Shown here: positions 23,601 through 36,036 of the stretch, one piece after another
Position numbering within the stretch: the first letter of the stretch is position 1
How the letters are laid out: each line of letters starts with the position of its first letter
Assembly (NCBI RefSeq): GCF_036711975.1
Contig: NC_091975.1
Span: 1,986,501-2,050,500 of the forward strand
Reading direction: 5' to 3'
DNA: 64,000 nucleotides
Origin: Onthophagus taurus
Taxonomy: Eukaryota; Arthropoda; Insecta; Coleoptera; Scarabaeidae
Translations under genes and position numbers: made by a program
Notes under the pieces: model-generated
Seen by the model: the letters and a program-made list of their open reading frames with translations, nothing else
Told to the model about the DNA's origin: nothing
The model's database searches: none

Positions 23601-26600
23601 TGGGATAATTATCGAGGTGGTTTAGATGTTAAAGGTAAACAAATAAAATTAATAATAAAATAATAAACTTTTTAAAATAAAATCAGTTTCGAATCATTTT
23701 CGAGTACCTAAGATCAGATGAAAAGAACTCTTCAATGAGATATTCCAATATCAATCCAATACGTTTAATTGTTTTAAAATAACTTGTTGTTCTATTTTTG
23801 ATACCATTCCAGGTGATATGACCGGAAAATATTCGATTTACACCGTTTACGAGGGCCACGAAATCATGTTTCACGTGTCGACTTTATTACCTTATTCCCG
23901 TGATAATAAACAACAGGTCGAACGAAAAAGGCACATAGGAAACGATATCGTAAACGTACTTTTCGTTGACTGTGAGGACGATGAAATATTAGATGCACAC
24001 GTTGCATTTAATCCCACGTGCATTAAATCACAATTTACACGTATCCTTATTTAATTGCAACCTTATTTTAATGCTTTATTCGCAATTTTTTCCCTTAACA
24101 TCGAACTCTTTAGATATTTTTGCGGTGATAACTTTGGACAGTCAAAACACGTACAGGATGTCAATATTTGCGGACGAAGCGGTCCCATTATTTGGGCCAA
24201 GCCTGCCCTGTCCCCCCGTGTTTGAAGAGGCCTTTTCATTTCGAGATTTCCTCCTTGTAAAACTCATCAATGGCGAAAAAGCGACTTTTGAAACACCCAC
24301 TTTCGCCAGGAAACGAGAACGTACCTTGGAGATGCTCATCAGGGATTTATATACTGAACATACAACAGATGCTCGAATGGTACCTAAACAATCAAATAAA
24401 AGCGATTCAAACTTCCCATTTTTTTTTTTTTAATTTTCAGACGATGTTGAATAGAAGAGCTTTCTCAGATGTTTTAGCTGAAACACCACGACATTCTCGA
24501 TTAAAAGAAGATTCGAGACAAATCGAATTCGTTCGAATCGGGCAAGCTTTAAAATTGGAAGCTATCGTAAGAGGAGATGCACCTACAAGCTTGGTTTCAA
24601 GTAACAACAGCAATCTTCAAGGAGGGAGCGTTTTCAAACGATCCCCTTGGGAGGCTAATTGTTTCTATCCAGTGTTTCCTTCAACCGTAATTTTATGCGC
24701 CGACTCTTGGGGCGATAACAAACTCCTCATTGGCACGGACGATGGTGTTTTTATCGTTGAAGGTATACTATACTCTGTTTTTAAACCAGGAGGAGTAAAC
24801 TAACCTTACCTCACATTCCTTCACGCTATAATTGACATTACAAAAGAAAACTTCACGCTATAATTGCCATTACTAATTGCCAAAGAAAACTTCATGGTAT
24901 AATTAATGTTTGTAAACAAAACTAACCTTACCTCACATTCCATCACGCTATAATTGACATTACAAAAGAAAACTTCACGCTATAATTGCCATTACTAATT
25001 GCCAAAGAATACTTCATGGTATAATTAATGTTTGTAAACAAAACTAACCTTACCGAACATTCCTTCACGCTATAATTGACATTACAAAAGAAAACTTCAC
25101 GCTATAATTGCCATTACTAATTGCCAAAGAATACTTCATGGTATAATTAATGTTTGTAAACAAAACTAACCTTACCGAACATTCCTTCACGCTATAATTG
25201 ACATTACAAAAGAAAACTTCACGCTATAATTGCCATTACAAATTACCAAAGAATACTTCATGGTATAATTAATGTTTGTAAACAAAACTAACCTTACCTT
25301 ACATTCAGCGTCTGAAGACACAGGGCTAAACCCGAAACTTAAAAATATACAACTTAGCGCTGAATAACAATTAAAACTAGAACTAACACTTGCACTAGAA
25401 CTATACTCTGTTTTTAAACCAGGAGGAGTAAACGCGAAAGTCAGATTTACACTGAAAAAAATCACCAGAAAATATCACTAGATATTTTGGCGGTAAATTT
25501 AAATTAATAATTATTATTTATTTATTTACTTATTGTTGTATTTATTTTCGTTTGTTATCGTCAACACTATACATACAAATTAGCATTGAAGTTATGAGTG
25601 TATTTTTCAAAATATAATAAAAATGGGTTTAGAACACAAAATATACAATAATGACACGAAACTGTCGAATTGTCAATAACCTAACCTTCAAATTCAAAAT
25701 TGCCTATGTGTGAACCTTCCTCGCATTCAACCAATCACGTGCAAGGTCAATCTGGTGACAAATTTAAAATACTCCTCCTGGTTTAAAAACAAACAGAGTA
25801 TAGAAAAGAACAAAATCTTTTTGACGTTGACCTTTTCAAATTTAACTTTGAATTCAGAAGCACCAACCTAAAATTTCATAATAAAAAATTCTTTATGTAT
25901 TTATGAACTTCATTTTTAAAGTTAATAAAACACATTTTCATTAATGAATAAAGTTGGGGTATTTACAATAATAGGTACTTCTATCATTACAAAGTTTATT
26001 AATTAAATTATATTTAAATTAAAATCTTATTGGGAACTACCAACATTAAAAAAATTTAAATTACTAATTATAAATATTCCAAATTTATTTAATTTACAAT
26101 ATTGTTATGAATAATATCCATAACATATATTCTTTTAACACAAAATAATAATAAAGCAAATTAATAAATAAAATTATAATTAAAATTTAAACATCCTCAA
26201 ATTTTATTTTAAATAAAAAAGGTGTTATTTATTTATTTAATATAAATATTTTTTTATGTTTTAGAAGGAAATCTTCATAGATTAATTTTCGATAAAACAA
26301 TCCAACCGAGACAAATAAACGTAATAGAAGCGCATGGGATTGTTTTAATTCGAGTTGGACAATCGGGGAAAGAAGGAAAAATTTACGTTTTCCGTTTAAA
26401 TCAAATTGAGCGGATAAACGAAACGAAAACGAAATTCGAAGTGAAAGAGCATCGATTAGAAAGAAGTAGAGGAACTCATCTTTATGCTATTTCAAAAACA
26501 GGTGGATCTCGTTTAAGAATGTGTTGTGCTGTCGGACGGAGGCTTTTGATGTTTCAATGGAAACATTCAGCAGCTTGGACTGCTTGGTGTCCAAAAAATG

Positions 26601-27593
26601 ATACGGATACAGTGGATGGGTTTAGTTTTTTATGGGTAAATAAATTAATATCAAAATAAATTTAATTTTATTAAGTAATTTTTTAGGAAATAACATTGAA
26701 TGAAAATCCAAGTATTTTAACAGTGTTAGATGGAAATTTAACTCCCACTCAAGACATTTTAGTTTGTGTTGGATATAAAAATCATTGGGATATAGTAAAT
26801 GGGCGATTAGGAGTGTTTAAACATTTACATTTAGTTGATTTACAAAAACCTCATTTAGTAACAGCTTTGGATTTGTACGAAGATGATGAAATCCAGCTCC
26901 TTTTATGTTATAATCGTAAAGTGGTTAAAATAATGTTATTTTGAATTAATTACAAATTTTATTTTAGATACTTGCCATTTTCAAAAGATTGATGATGCTT
27001 TTTCTAATTTAAATTTCGATTTTTATTGGAATTCAGTACCAACAAATATAGGTAAGTATAAATGGCGCTTTTGAAATGTGTTGATAATAAAGAGATGATT
27101 TTCAGTGTGCGTTTTTCCTTACATAATTGGCTTCACTTCGAATTCAATGGAAATACGTTTGATTGTGAACGGAAATTTAATCCATACGATCACCATGCCT
27201 AAATTACAGTTAATCGCTTCAAAAAATGATATCTTTTTTGCTACAACCGCGCCAGAATTTTTTTCAAATCAGCATGATCAACCTTTTAATTTAAAAATAT
27301 CACCTCCATTAAGCCCTAATTGTAAGTAAACTCCGATTAATTTAAAAATAACTTAATATAAATTGATTTTAGCTTCACCTGAAATGAAACCATTAAGAAT
27401 TTATCGAATTCCACTTCAAGCATTAAATAAAACAACCCATAATGATCACATTTCATTAAGGAAAGAATCTCCGAATAGTTGGAAGTCGACGGATGTAAAA
27501 TTAACAGTTCCAGAACCACCAAGGGTTTCAAGAAGTGCGACCAGTTCTCCAATTCCACCAAAATCAAAGGGTTGTTCCGTAGCAAAATTATAA
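17529..27593 (+). CDS. GARNL3-type RapGAP and CNH domain protein
   Basis: Shared exons are 22386-22455, 22846-22929, 22980-23061, 23119-23237, 23301-23634, 23813-24040, 24114-24379, 24441-24762, 26265-26635, 26687-26915, 26968-27051, 27106-27321 and 27373-27593. All junction phases agree, giving about 924 residues with first exon A. ENPEYQTRWYFKYFLGK opens the Rap/Ran-GAP domain, and KRHIGNDIVNVLFVD (about residue 320) carries the Asn of the RapGAP asparagine thumb. Further on, LLIGTDDGVFIVEG, LHRLIF, RLRMCCAVGRRLLMFQW and the following exons form a citron-homology (CNH) domain. This order is that of vertebrate GARNL3, a putative Rap GTPase-activating protein. The tail is Ser/Pro-rich. Three alternative first exons give different N termini. 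Confidence 0.9.
18164..18318 (+). other. GARNL3-like alternative first coding exon B
   Basis: ATG at 18164 (MSVINLKNSSLKSSQ...) runs to GATAAAAG / GTAAAT. The coding part is 155 nt and also leaves phase 2. No acceptor is needed if it has its own promoter, and the CG-richer stretch at 17930-18110 just upstream could serve. It encodes a short basic, Ser-rich N terminus. Confidence 0.5.
19030..19300 (+). promoter_or_regulatory. Possible internal promoter region before exon C
   Basis: A CG-rich stretch stands out from its AT-rich surroundings and contains GCGCGTGCGTTAGG and an initiator-like GTTCAGTTC. It lies about 1 kb before alternative first exon C. This is suggestive only; no TATA box or defined start is visible. 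Confidence 0.3.
20303..20496 (+). other. GARNL3-like alternative first coding exon C
   Basis: ATG at 20303 (MRLVQRLRGERHDED...) runs to GTGCTAT / GTAAGT. The coding part is 194 nt, again phase 2. The sequence is arginine- and proline-rich (GPPPGSSRDRSKS) and ends HRRASSA, joining to the shared exon as SSAI-STASDLISRR. It has the best codon quality of the three alternative first exons. Confidence 0.6.
24768..25803. mobile_element. Composite non-autonomous DNA element in the GARNL3-like gene
   Basis: A 30-bp terminal sequence (CTATACTCTGTTTTTAAACC...) occurs at 24768-24797, again at 25401-25430, and inverted at 25770-25803. The unit 25401-25803 is thus a 403-bp MITE with terminal inverted repeats. 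The left copy shares 33 bp with it and then diverges into a tandem array (24800-25305) and a segment (25302-25400) shared with the p53-intron element. No transposase is present. The left end lies only 5 bases after the 5' splice site at 24762/24763. Family uncertain; TA or TATA at the ends would fit Tc1/mariner, but a target duplication is not resolved. Confidence 0.7.
24800..25305. repeat. Tandem array, 122-bp unit, four copies plus a partial
   Basis: Units begin CTAACCTTACC at 24800, 24922, 25044, 25166 and 25288, an exact 122-bp period with very few differences between copies. Each unit contains CACGCTATAATTG twice and ends TGTTTGTAAACAAAA. Low divergence indicates recent expansion or homogenisation. 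Confidence 0.93.
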
Positions 27594-28387
27594 ATAAAAT
27601 TATGTACTTTTTTTAAATTCTTCCTCTTTGCACTTCACTTGAGTGAAAACGAGTGTCGCAATCGGAGTAAAACGGGTTTTACAATCGTTAAAAGAAATAA
27701 CTTAGGACGATTAAGAAAGGTTTAATTGAAATGGTCTTCACGGTTTTAAAATCAAAAAAGTATTAATAAAAATTAAATATAAGTCATATCATTAAGTCTC
27801 TATTCTCGAGTGAGTAATAATAAGAGAAATGTTGATAAATAAGAGAGAATTAAAGATATTAAAGATGAAAATGTTGTTTTATTTTTGTTAAAAAATTAAC
27901 ATTTCAAATTTTTGTTTAGGAAACGTTCGTAAATTTTGACATTCAATGTAAATTTATTATTAAATATAATTTAAAGGAATCAAATACAAATGATTATTTC
28001 GTTCATAAATTAATTAAAATATTCTTGATTTATGTTTTAATAAATTATTTAAATCATCTTGTAGAAAACCGTTCTAAAACGTACCCAACTTCACTTTATA
28101 CACCATTTTCTTTTTGACACAGTGTACAAAACATTCGCTGTCAAAAAGATAGTTTTGCTTTCGAAAACCTCAAATAACTCTAATTAACATTAAAGAAACA
28201 CAATTAAACCGCAATCTTTTCGTCCGCCGATGTCTTAACCGTAACGCTCCACAAGAACACAGGTATGAAAGAGTTTTTTAAAAACATCTTTACAACGACA
28301 ATGTTACTTGCCCATTGTTTACATTTTTATGAATACTTATCTAAGCAATAATAAAGTGTTTGTGTGCTTGTTTAGAGCGGATTTACG
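27594..28387 (+). promoter_or_regulatory. Intergenic region and GAPVD1 5' end
   Basis: ATAAATAAA right after the GARNL3-like stop (27590-27600) could serve as its poly(A) signal. The GAPVD1 5' UTR probably includes sequence ending AACACAG at 28262, a 113-bp intron with good GTATGA donor and TTTAG acceptor (28263-28375), and 28376-28387 before the ATG. No TATA box is evident. Confidence 0.45.
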
Positions 28388-31300
28388 ATGGACGAGATAT
28401 TCGGGAAAATCAACGTCCTTCCGGAACTGATTGACAAGTTGAGGCAGGAAAGATTGTTGGTGACGGAAGAGAAAAGGGCGATCCAAAATTTAAATGAACG
28501 GATTAATGAGTGTATTAATAGTCTGGCGCAACGTGCGTGGGTTAATTCGCAACAAAGAGTTAATTTAAATTCCTCAAATCGTGGTGATTTTACGATGGAA
28601 CAGTGTTATAGGAGAAGTAAATATGTAAATAGTACTAATTTTGTACAGGCTAAGCAAATAATCGATCAGCAAATTATTCTTCAATATGGGGAATTTTTCA
28701 AGTTATTAAAAAACCAACCCGAACAGTTAGCTCATTGGATTGTTATGGGCGAAAAATTGTTATCGGGGGGACAAGAAACGAATCACTTTGAAGTTTTACA
28801 CAGTGTTATTACCGGTCTTTATGGGTGTTTATTACTACCAGAAGATGTAAACTTAACGCTGATCCTTTTAAAACAGTTAGCGTATTTACAACTTGTTTCT
28901 TGTGATAATCCGAGGCGATTATTAAGACAAGGTTCTTGTTCGTTTGCGAAAATGTATTATCTATTTCATGAAAATTTACATTCTGCAAGATTATTTTTAT
29001 TGTCAACTCTTCAAAGTTCGATTATTAAGTTAATTGCAAACTCCGATTATTATTTGGATATCGATCCTGATAAAACGATGGCTAGATTCACAACCGGCGA
29101 GGCTTTAGAGAAATTTGGAACAATCGGCAGTAAAGAATATGAAAAAAAAGTTTCTGAGTACCGTACAAGAATCGTTAACACCTTCCTGGAACTAACAAAC
29201 TCTTTCGTTTTATCTCTACAAGATAATTTACAATGTTTCCCAACTTCAATTGGTTGGTTAATTTGGCAAATTGGGAAAATGATGTCGAAATCTTTCGGGG
29301 AAAACTCAAAAGAAGTGAATGCGATCGCAACGGACTTAATTTTTACATCATTTATTTGTCCTGCAATAGTTAACCCGGAATATTATGGAATATCAGATGC
29401 TCCAATATCAGAAATCGCTCGCCACAATTTAATTCAAATCGCACAAATATTACAAACTTTAGCACTTTATCGATACGAAGTACCAGACCGGAAATTACAC
29501 GACCTTTATGGATTATTATTTACTGATAATAATTCGACGATTGTTGCTGATATTGTTGATAGTTTATTGCATCAGCGGTGTTCGATGGAGGATAATCCAC
29601 CCCCATTTCAAAGTATCCCCGGGGTTAATAAACCGTTTGTTTTGTTTACAGAACAGGAATTATTTAATTTGGTAAAAATATAGTTCCTCTGTCCAGAAAT
29701 AAGTGTCTGATATCGATTTTTTCAAAAATTATATGCTTTTAAACGTCAGTTATCGTTTTAAAACACTTATTAAAGGTTAAGTTTTTCACTCCCATTAAAA
29801 AGTAGTTAATTTTATCTACAGTATAAGGTTTTAATCTAAAAAACGCGACCCCTTTTGTGTTTTTGGAACCTGCTAAATGAAACAGGAAAAATCGGACCAT
29901 TGAAACGAAAGTGGTTTCTAATGTCGCCAGAGAAGAGTATAAGAACATGATTATTGAAAAATTGTTGCCCAAAATTCAAGCAAAATTGCCAAAAAAAAAA
30001 AATAGACCTGATGATAGTTTCACGAAAACGAAACGTCGGACAAAAGTTCTAATTGTGTCATGACATTTTTCATAAAAAGTTGCCTTAAGAATGTTTTTTC
30101 AGATTCACAAACAAACGAAAAATAGAGAAGTTATAGGCAAAAAACGAAAAAGTCATTTTTTTACTAAACTGAAACGGCTAGATTCAAAAGCTTTGTTGAA
30201 AAATGATGAGCTCTAAGATACGCAACTTTGCCCCCATTTAACCATTTCTGTATCTCTTATGGTTTCTGAGATCCCAATGGTGGGGGTCGAATTTGAAGTA
30301 CCCTGTATAGTAGAAACCATGAAAGTAAATGGAGTAAATTACAAAGTCTTCCAGTTTCTATAAATGATTTTGGGCTTTATCAACATGTAAAAGACATCAT
30401 CAATTAGCTGGCCATACACAGACGTTATTTCACGCGGTTTATCGAGCCAAGTCTGTGTTATTTCGGTTTATTAATGTTTACCAGAGAACATGAAACACCT
30501 ACAGAGAGTTTTGATAGTATGGCGAACAGTCCCTCGTCTCCAGGAGAGATTTTCGCTTCTGAGACCGTTGACAAACTTGAGATAGAAAACAGCAAAACTT
30601 CTGTCGAAGAAGGATTTCCACGTGCTGTCAGTATTTGTGATTAAAATAGACAACCTAAGTCTTGACGTCACAGAGATAGGGTAAATCGCCATATGCATTG
30701 TTGTTTTGTAGCCCACTAGGGGTTGGTTGCCCGCACTCTACGTCACACTATTTGCCACGCCCAGTTAACTGTCATTGAGTTTTATGCGTTTGCTGTGATT
30801 TATTATATGACTTTTTTATGGCGATTTATCGTTAGTAACGAAATTGTTTGGAGTCTGTGTAAGCTCCGCCCATCTCTGTGACGTCAGACTTAGACAGTCT
30901 ATTATGCCACGACTTACAGAAACACCTGTATAGTTCTAAAGGGCGGTCGTCGTGGATGACCCTGTATTTAGAAGCTCATCAAACGTCAAATTTCTATCTC
31001 CCAAATCTCGTAAAGGCGACATGTGACAATATTTTTCTATCAGTCAGCCAACTTTTCTGCCATATGCATGTTGTTTCTTTTTGTCTTTAGAGATTATCAT
31101 GGCCATAACTGCAACAATACAAATTTTTCTCTTTTTATCAATCTCTTACCAGTCAACAAACGACTTGCCGAACGTGCCGATTCAAACACATACGATTTTT
31201 CCCTTAAAACTAATGTATCACGCACAATCACATACTAAATCCTTTACTTTACCAAGTGTATGAAACATGACGCTTTTTTTGCCATGTTCTTTTTCGCATT

Positions 31301-34300
31301 CCATCTCAACACGATTTCTAGTTTCTTAGAAACAATATTTGTAGTTAAGTTTCAATAAATTAATTTTGAAGTAAATCGGACACTTATTTCTGGACGGAGG
31401 GAACATTATTATAATTTTTTGTGTGGAATCAGACGAAAAATAAATTAATTTAATGATTTTAGACGTCGTTTCTACAAAAAGTTCATACTGATAACTCATC
31501 GCAACCAACGTTAAATAATGGATTAAGTTACGATCGTGATGCAACCTCTTTAGATCATTTAATAGCGTTACTTTTGAATTTATCTGAATCTCTAGGACAT
31601 ATTTTGCATCAATCGTTTCGATCAATTCCGAATAGTCCTAATGGAATTTCAAAAAGAAACATTTTAAATCGAGGTAATTTATATTTTATTAAAATAAATA
31701 TTGTTTATGATTAATTTTTATTTTTTAGCAAAATCTCTACGTTCGCCTTCAAACCCAACTGAATTTACCTCACCCTTAGTCTTAATAATTCCAATAAATT
31801 ACGAAGAAACTTACCCATTCGGTCTCCTTTCGGAACAAAAAGTTCTTAACATGCATACATGTTTAGGGAAAGATGTTCCGACATTACCAAATGGTGATTT
31901 AACAACCGGCCAAGAAAAACGAACCCGTTTCTCAATTTCTCATGATGATGGATCAATCGGGAACACGTCCGATAACTTGGAAGCGATTTCTGAAGCTGCA
32001 AGTAATCATTCGGCTGATAGCAGTTTGGAAATAATGGAAAATGAGGAGGATCATAACGATCAAGATAATTTAAGCGATATGGTTTCGGCGAATGTTTCCG
32101 GTCGAGGATCTCCGAATATTTCTGGTAGAGATACCCCCAGTTCTCAGGTGACTGAAAATGAGGATGCGGTGAGGCAACCAGCGGGGGAAGTTCGGCATCA
32201 AGAAGGGTTTATGGAACGTCCGAGTAGGAATAGGATTACGGTTAAACAGATTCGATCAGAAATTGATGACAAATTTTGTAAATTTGAAATTAAAAAATTA
32301 CTTGAGGGGGATGAAACAGTTTCTATTATTTCCGATACATGGAGTACGGATGTTTTAGCTTCGGATAGTGAGACATTAGATGCTTCTGATAATCAAAATC
32401 ATGTTAATTTTTCACCAATTATCGAGAGGCAACAAGATAATTTAGGTAATAACCCATTATTGGATATTTCCGAGACTCATAGTGAAAGTGCGTGGAGTAC
32501 GGATGTTTTAGCTTCAGATACGGAACGTTTAGCGGAAGTTGATAATGACGATGTGGCTAGTGTTGCCCCATCTGATGATACAGCGAGCGTTGCGCGATCA
32601 GACGACGTCGCTGCTTCCGGAGCCGATTTTGAAGAAAACGCAAATGGTATAATAAACGATCGAAGATCATCCGCTCCAGGTTCCGCCACCAATTACGATG
32701 AATTCCACGATTTAATTGGGAAACAAGAAAATAACAGCCCTGGAGGAGGCGGGTATCCAATTAAAACGGGTACGATCGAATACAACAACAACGATGTTTT
32801 ATTTTCAACCGGGCGCGATGTTTTGGATTCAAGCATCATGAAAATTAATGATCTACAAAATGCTTTATTAACAAAACGGATCAATAAAAGTACATCGGAG
32901 GAGTCGATGTCCTCAGGGGGGGCTATTCCAAAAACGATTCGAAAAAAATACGACGATGATATGCAGTTGAGTAATTCTAGTTTAAATTCAAGTTCGAGTG
33001 GAGGAAGTAGTAGCTCAGAAAATAATCGGGCCAAAAAACCCGAGCAACCCCCACCACCATGGAAAACAAAAATTTGGCAACAAAACAACGGATCAGAAAC
33101 TCCATCATCGAACGTAACATCAACACCATCAGAAAGCACGAGTGAGTTATCATCGGTGATGAGTACAAGTACTTTAGTATCCCCAACAATCGGAAACATT
33201 TTTCTTGATCGTAAATCAGCTACTTTAAACCCAAAAATTCTAAAACCAACTGTTTCAACAGGAGCGATTCCGAAGAGCATCAGCTTCGACACAACCGCAG
33301 ATAAAAATTATAAAGAAGCCGTTGAAGATGAACAAAAAAAACGCGGTGGTGGAAGTGGATTTTTCGGCAAATTCAAAATGGGATTTAGATCCCGGCGGGG
33401 ATTAAAAGCTTATCGTTCCGATGAATTCGGCGTAAGATTCGGAAACGGCGATGGTAATCATCATCATCATCGCGAGGATGATAATAACCGAACCGGATTT
33501 GTTTATTACCCGAAAAAAGATGCGAGCGGTGGTGATACGTCCGAAGATATTTTAGCTAAATATCGCAGCAAATCGAACAACGAAATCAATAATCATAATA
33601 ACGTCGCTATAAAAACGAAACCGATTGAAATTGTTAATGATCGCGATTTAAAAATCGATTATAACATGAACAACGATTTTATGCACACGGATTGTAAAAG
33701 AAAATTGCGATTAGTTTTGAGTACGTCACAAGAACAACATTATTCAGTTTTTCAGGTAAGTTTATTACACAAGCATATAATATTGAAATTGATTCCATAA
33801 ATTTATTTTTTTAAATAAAGTTAAACGTCAATGTGACACAAATTCAATGTTACCAACTGTAACGAACTTCACAACAATTTGTCAAAATTAAATGTCAATT
33901 TTATACAACATGTTTTTTTTTTACAAAAATTAATTAATTTATGCTTAAATCATACGAAAAAAGGAATTTGGTTACGTTTTTTTAATGTCGAACCTTTAGA
34001 AAATCCTAAAAAATTAAATTAAATTGACGTTTTTTGAAATTTTGACGTTTCAAATAATTATTAGTCTGTTAGTTGATTACCCTTGAATAATGATTATTCT
34101 ATTATTCACTCTGTGAAAAATGACTACCCTTTTGTTTAACAAAACTCATTTATAAATTTATTTTTTTAAATAAATTTTTGAATAAAGCTTAAACGTCAAT
34201 GTGACACAAATTCAATGTAACCAACTTCACAACACTTTGTCAAAATTAAATGTCAATTTTATGAAACTTTTTTTTTACGAAAGTTAATTAATCTATGCTT

Positions 34301-35513
34301 AAATTATACGAAAAAAGGAATTTGGATACGTTTTTTTAAGGTCAACCCTGTAGAAAATCCTAAAAGAATTAAATTAAAACTTTTTGAAACATTTTTTATT
34401 ACAGGAAAACTCAAATGGAGATGTTAAAAGGTATTTACAAGTATTTTTACGGTTAGAACTAGCAAAAGCAAAGAGTTTAAAACAATGGTCCGTGGTTGCA
34501 CGAACAGCGGAAGCTTTACGTTGCGTTCAAACCCTCGATTCAGTCGCTTGTTGCAAATTATTTGAAGTATTACGCGAAGAATATCGCCAACGCTCCGTTT
34601 ATATCGATTATTTACAAAAATCTAAGCAGTTATTATTAGGAACCGAAGCGTATTTACTTGTGTAATTATACATTTAATTTTAAAGAACTACATTTGTTTA
34701 AATTATTTTATTTTTTAGGTTACAACAAGAACTACAAAGCGATAAAGATTTGTGCGAATCAAATTTAATCGAAACGTGCGTAAAACTATTCCTTGAAAAA
34801 CAAGAGTGCGAAATTCGAACTTTTTGCGAGGAATTTCGCACTTTAACATTAGTCGATGAAAAAAATGACCTGTTAACGAGTTTTCTCGAGGAATTATATG
34901 CGATTTTACGCAAGGATTTGCTATTTCAAGACTCAACTAGTGCTCAAATCGAATTAGCATTCGAAGCAATTGAAGAATGTGTCATCACTAAAGTGTATTC
35001 GCATGCTTTGTACCCCAATGGAGATGGCGATCGTCATAGAGATGAGTAAGGAAATTAATCAAACGTTTAATTAATCAAATATTTAATTAAATTTAATTTA
35101 GGCTACTTCAAGATCACCTTAAAAAGCTTTCGACAATAATCACACCGAATCATAAAGATGTTTTAATCAACAAAATTTATTTAAACGAATGTCCATGGTT
35201 GCCGGCTCAAGAAGCGCTTCAAACTATGGCTGCTTATAAAACACCTAAAGATAAAGTTGATTGTGTTGTACGATGTGCAACAGCGATTATGGATTTGTTA
35301 TCGTTGGCTCAAGAACGGGGATCAACTGCGGCTGATGATTTTACCCCTGTTTTAGTTTACGTGATTATAATGGTTAATCCGCGTGATCTTTTATCAACGA
35401 TTCAATACGTAAACAGTTTTTATGGTAATCAAATAACGGGTGAGGATGAATATTGGTGGACTCAATTTTGCTCAGCTGTGGAACATACGAAAACTATGGA
35501 CTATTCCTACTGA
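28388..35513 (+). CDS. Gapvd1: GAPVD1 / RME-6 (RasGAP-like and VPS9 domain endocytic regulator)
   Basis: Exons 28388-29671, 31463-31673, 31729-33755, 34405-34661, 34719-35045 and 35102-35513 join in phase, giving about 1505 residues. The N-terminal exon is a RasGAP-like domain, with [14 protein letters not shown] in place of the FLR-type motif as in this family. The middle (about 500-1170) is low-complexity, Ser/Asp-rich, with two WSTDVLASD motifs. The C terminus is a VPS9 domain: [21 protein letters not shown], then [18 protein letters not shown] with the conserved Asp and Tyr, then YVNSFYG. The family activates Rab5-class GTPases on clathrin-coated and early endosomal vesicles. The donor after exon 4 is GT / GTAATT. 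Exon 1's downstream intron is inflated by a transposon. Confidence 0.95.
29682..31405 (+). mobile_element. Tc1/mariner-superfamily element, Stowaway/plant-mariner-like
   Basis: Terminal inverted repeats are GTTCCTCTGTCCAGAAATAAG at the left (29683 onward) and the reverse complement GTTCCCTCCGTCCAGAAATA at the right (to about 31405). About 160 bp inside, the plus strand reads [16 protein letters not shown], then [20 protein letters not shown] (29858-29985), a transposase block that resembles plant mariner-like transposases; one stop interrupts it. The rest of the transposase is missing or replaced by other sequence. The right half may include other insertions, among them a nested TIR element. 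A two-base target duplication cannot be fixed from the flanks. The element starts 10 bases after the 5' splice site and ends about 57 bases before the acceptor. Confidence 0.75.
30647..30901. mobile_element. Nested MITE with TA target duplication
   Basis: The left end GACAACCTAAGTCTTGACGT and right end (reverse complement GACTGTCTAAGTCTGACGTC) form TIRs of about 31 bp including GACGTCACAGAGAT. The element is 251 bp (30649-30899) and is flanked by TA on both sides. It sits inside the larger Tc1/mariner element and so is younger than it. No coding capacity. Confidence 0.8.
33780..34392. repeat. Dispersed repeat, two tandem-like units, in GAPVD1 intron
   Basis: TTGAAATTGATTCCATAAAT followed by AAACGTCAATGTGACAC and TCAAAATTAAATGTCAATTT occurs at 33782. 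The core recurs at about 34145-34390 in the same intron and three times at 40558-41270 in a wapl intron. The repeat fills nearly all of this 649-bp intron. No ORF; no terminal inverted repeats are visible on this copy. Confidence 0.8.
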
Positions 35514-36036
35514 CAGGAAATAAAGAGCGGTGTGCACGCCGCGCGAATTTGTTCGAAATGTTGCGATTATTTTGGAGCGTATTGGTAGAGAGAGCTTTTT
35601 TAATTTTTATGTTTAAATTAATTAAAATTAAATAAGTCATTTGTTAGTCAAAAAGGCAAATACTTTCTGTTTCTACTTGTAAACTAGTTTTCTTGTTTCT
35701 TTTTATATTTAGTAGTTATTTTTGTATTAATAATCTTCGTTTATAATTTAAAATTTTTTAATTACCCCATCTCCCCATACATAACCTATCTTTCTCTTTG
35801 TAAATAGTAATTATGCATAATATATATTTGTTTATTTATAATGATAAGAACTTGTTAATAAAGAAAACATATAGCTATCCCTTTATTTATACACCGCGTA
35901 GTTGTTTAAAATAAATAAATAATTAAAGAAATACGTATTTTAATTTTATAACCTCAAATAGTTTTTTTGACATTGACAATAACAAAATTTTAGGTTAGGT
36001 TTTCATAAAAATTATTACTTATTCACTTTTAAAGCT
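35514..36036 (+). terminator. GAPVD1 3' end and FKBP15-like promoter
   Basis: AATAAAGAAAAC at about 35858-35870 is the likely GAPVD1 poly(A) signal, about 350 bases after the stop. The remaining 160 bases to the next ATG must hold the promoter of the FKBP15-like gene; no TATA box is seen. Confidence 0.4.

Noticed and set aside
32693-33292. Long reverse-strand frame inside the GAPVD1 large exon
   Set aside because: It is a shadow of the Ser/Thr-rich coding sequence on the plus strand.
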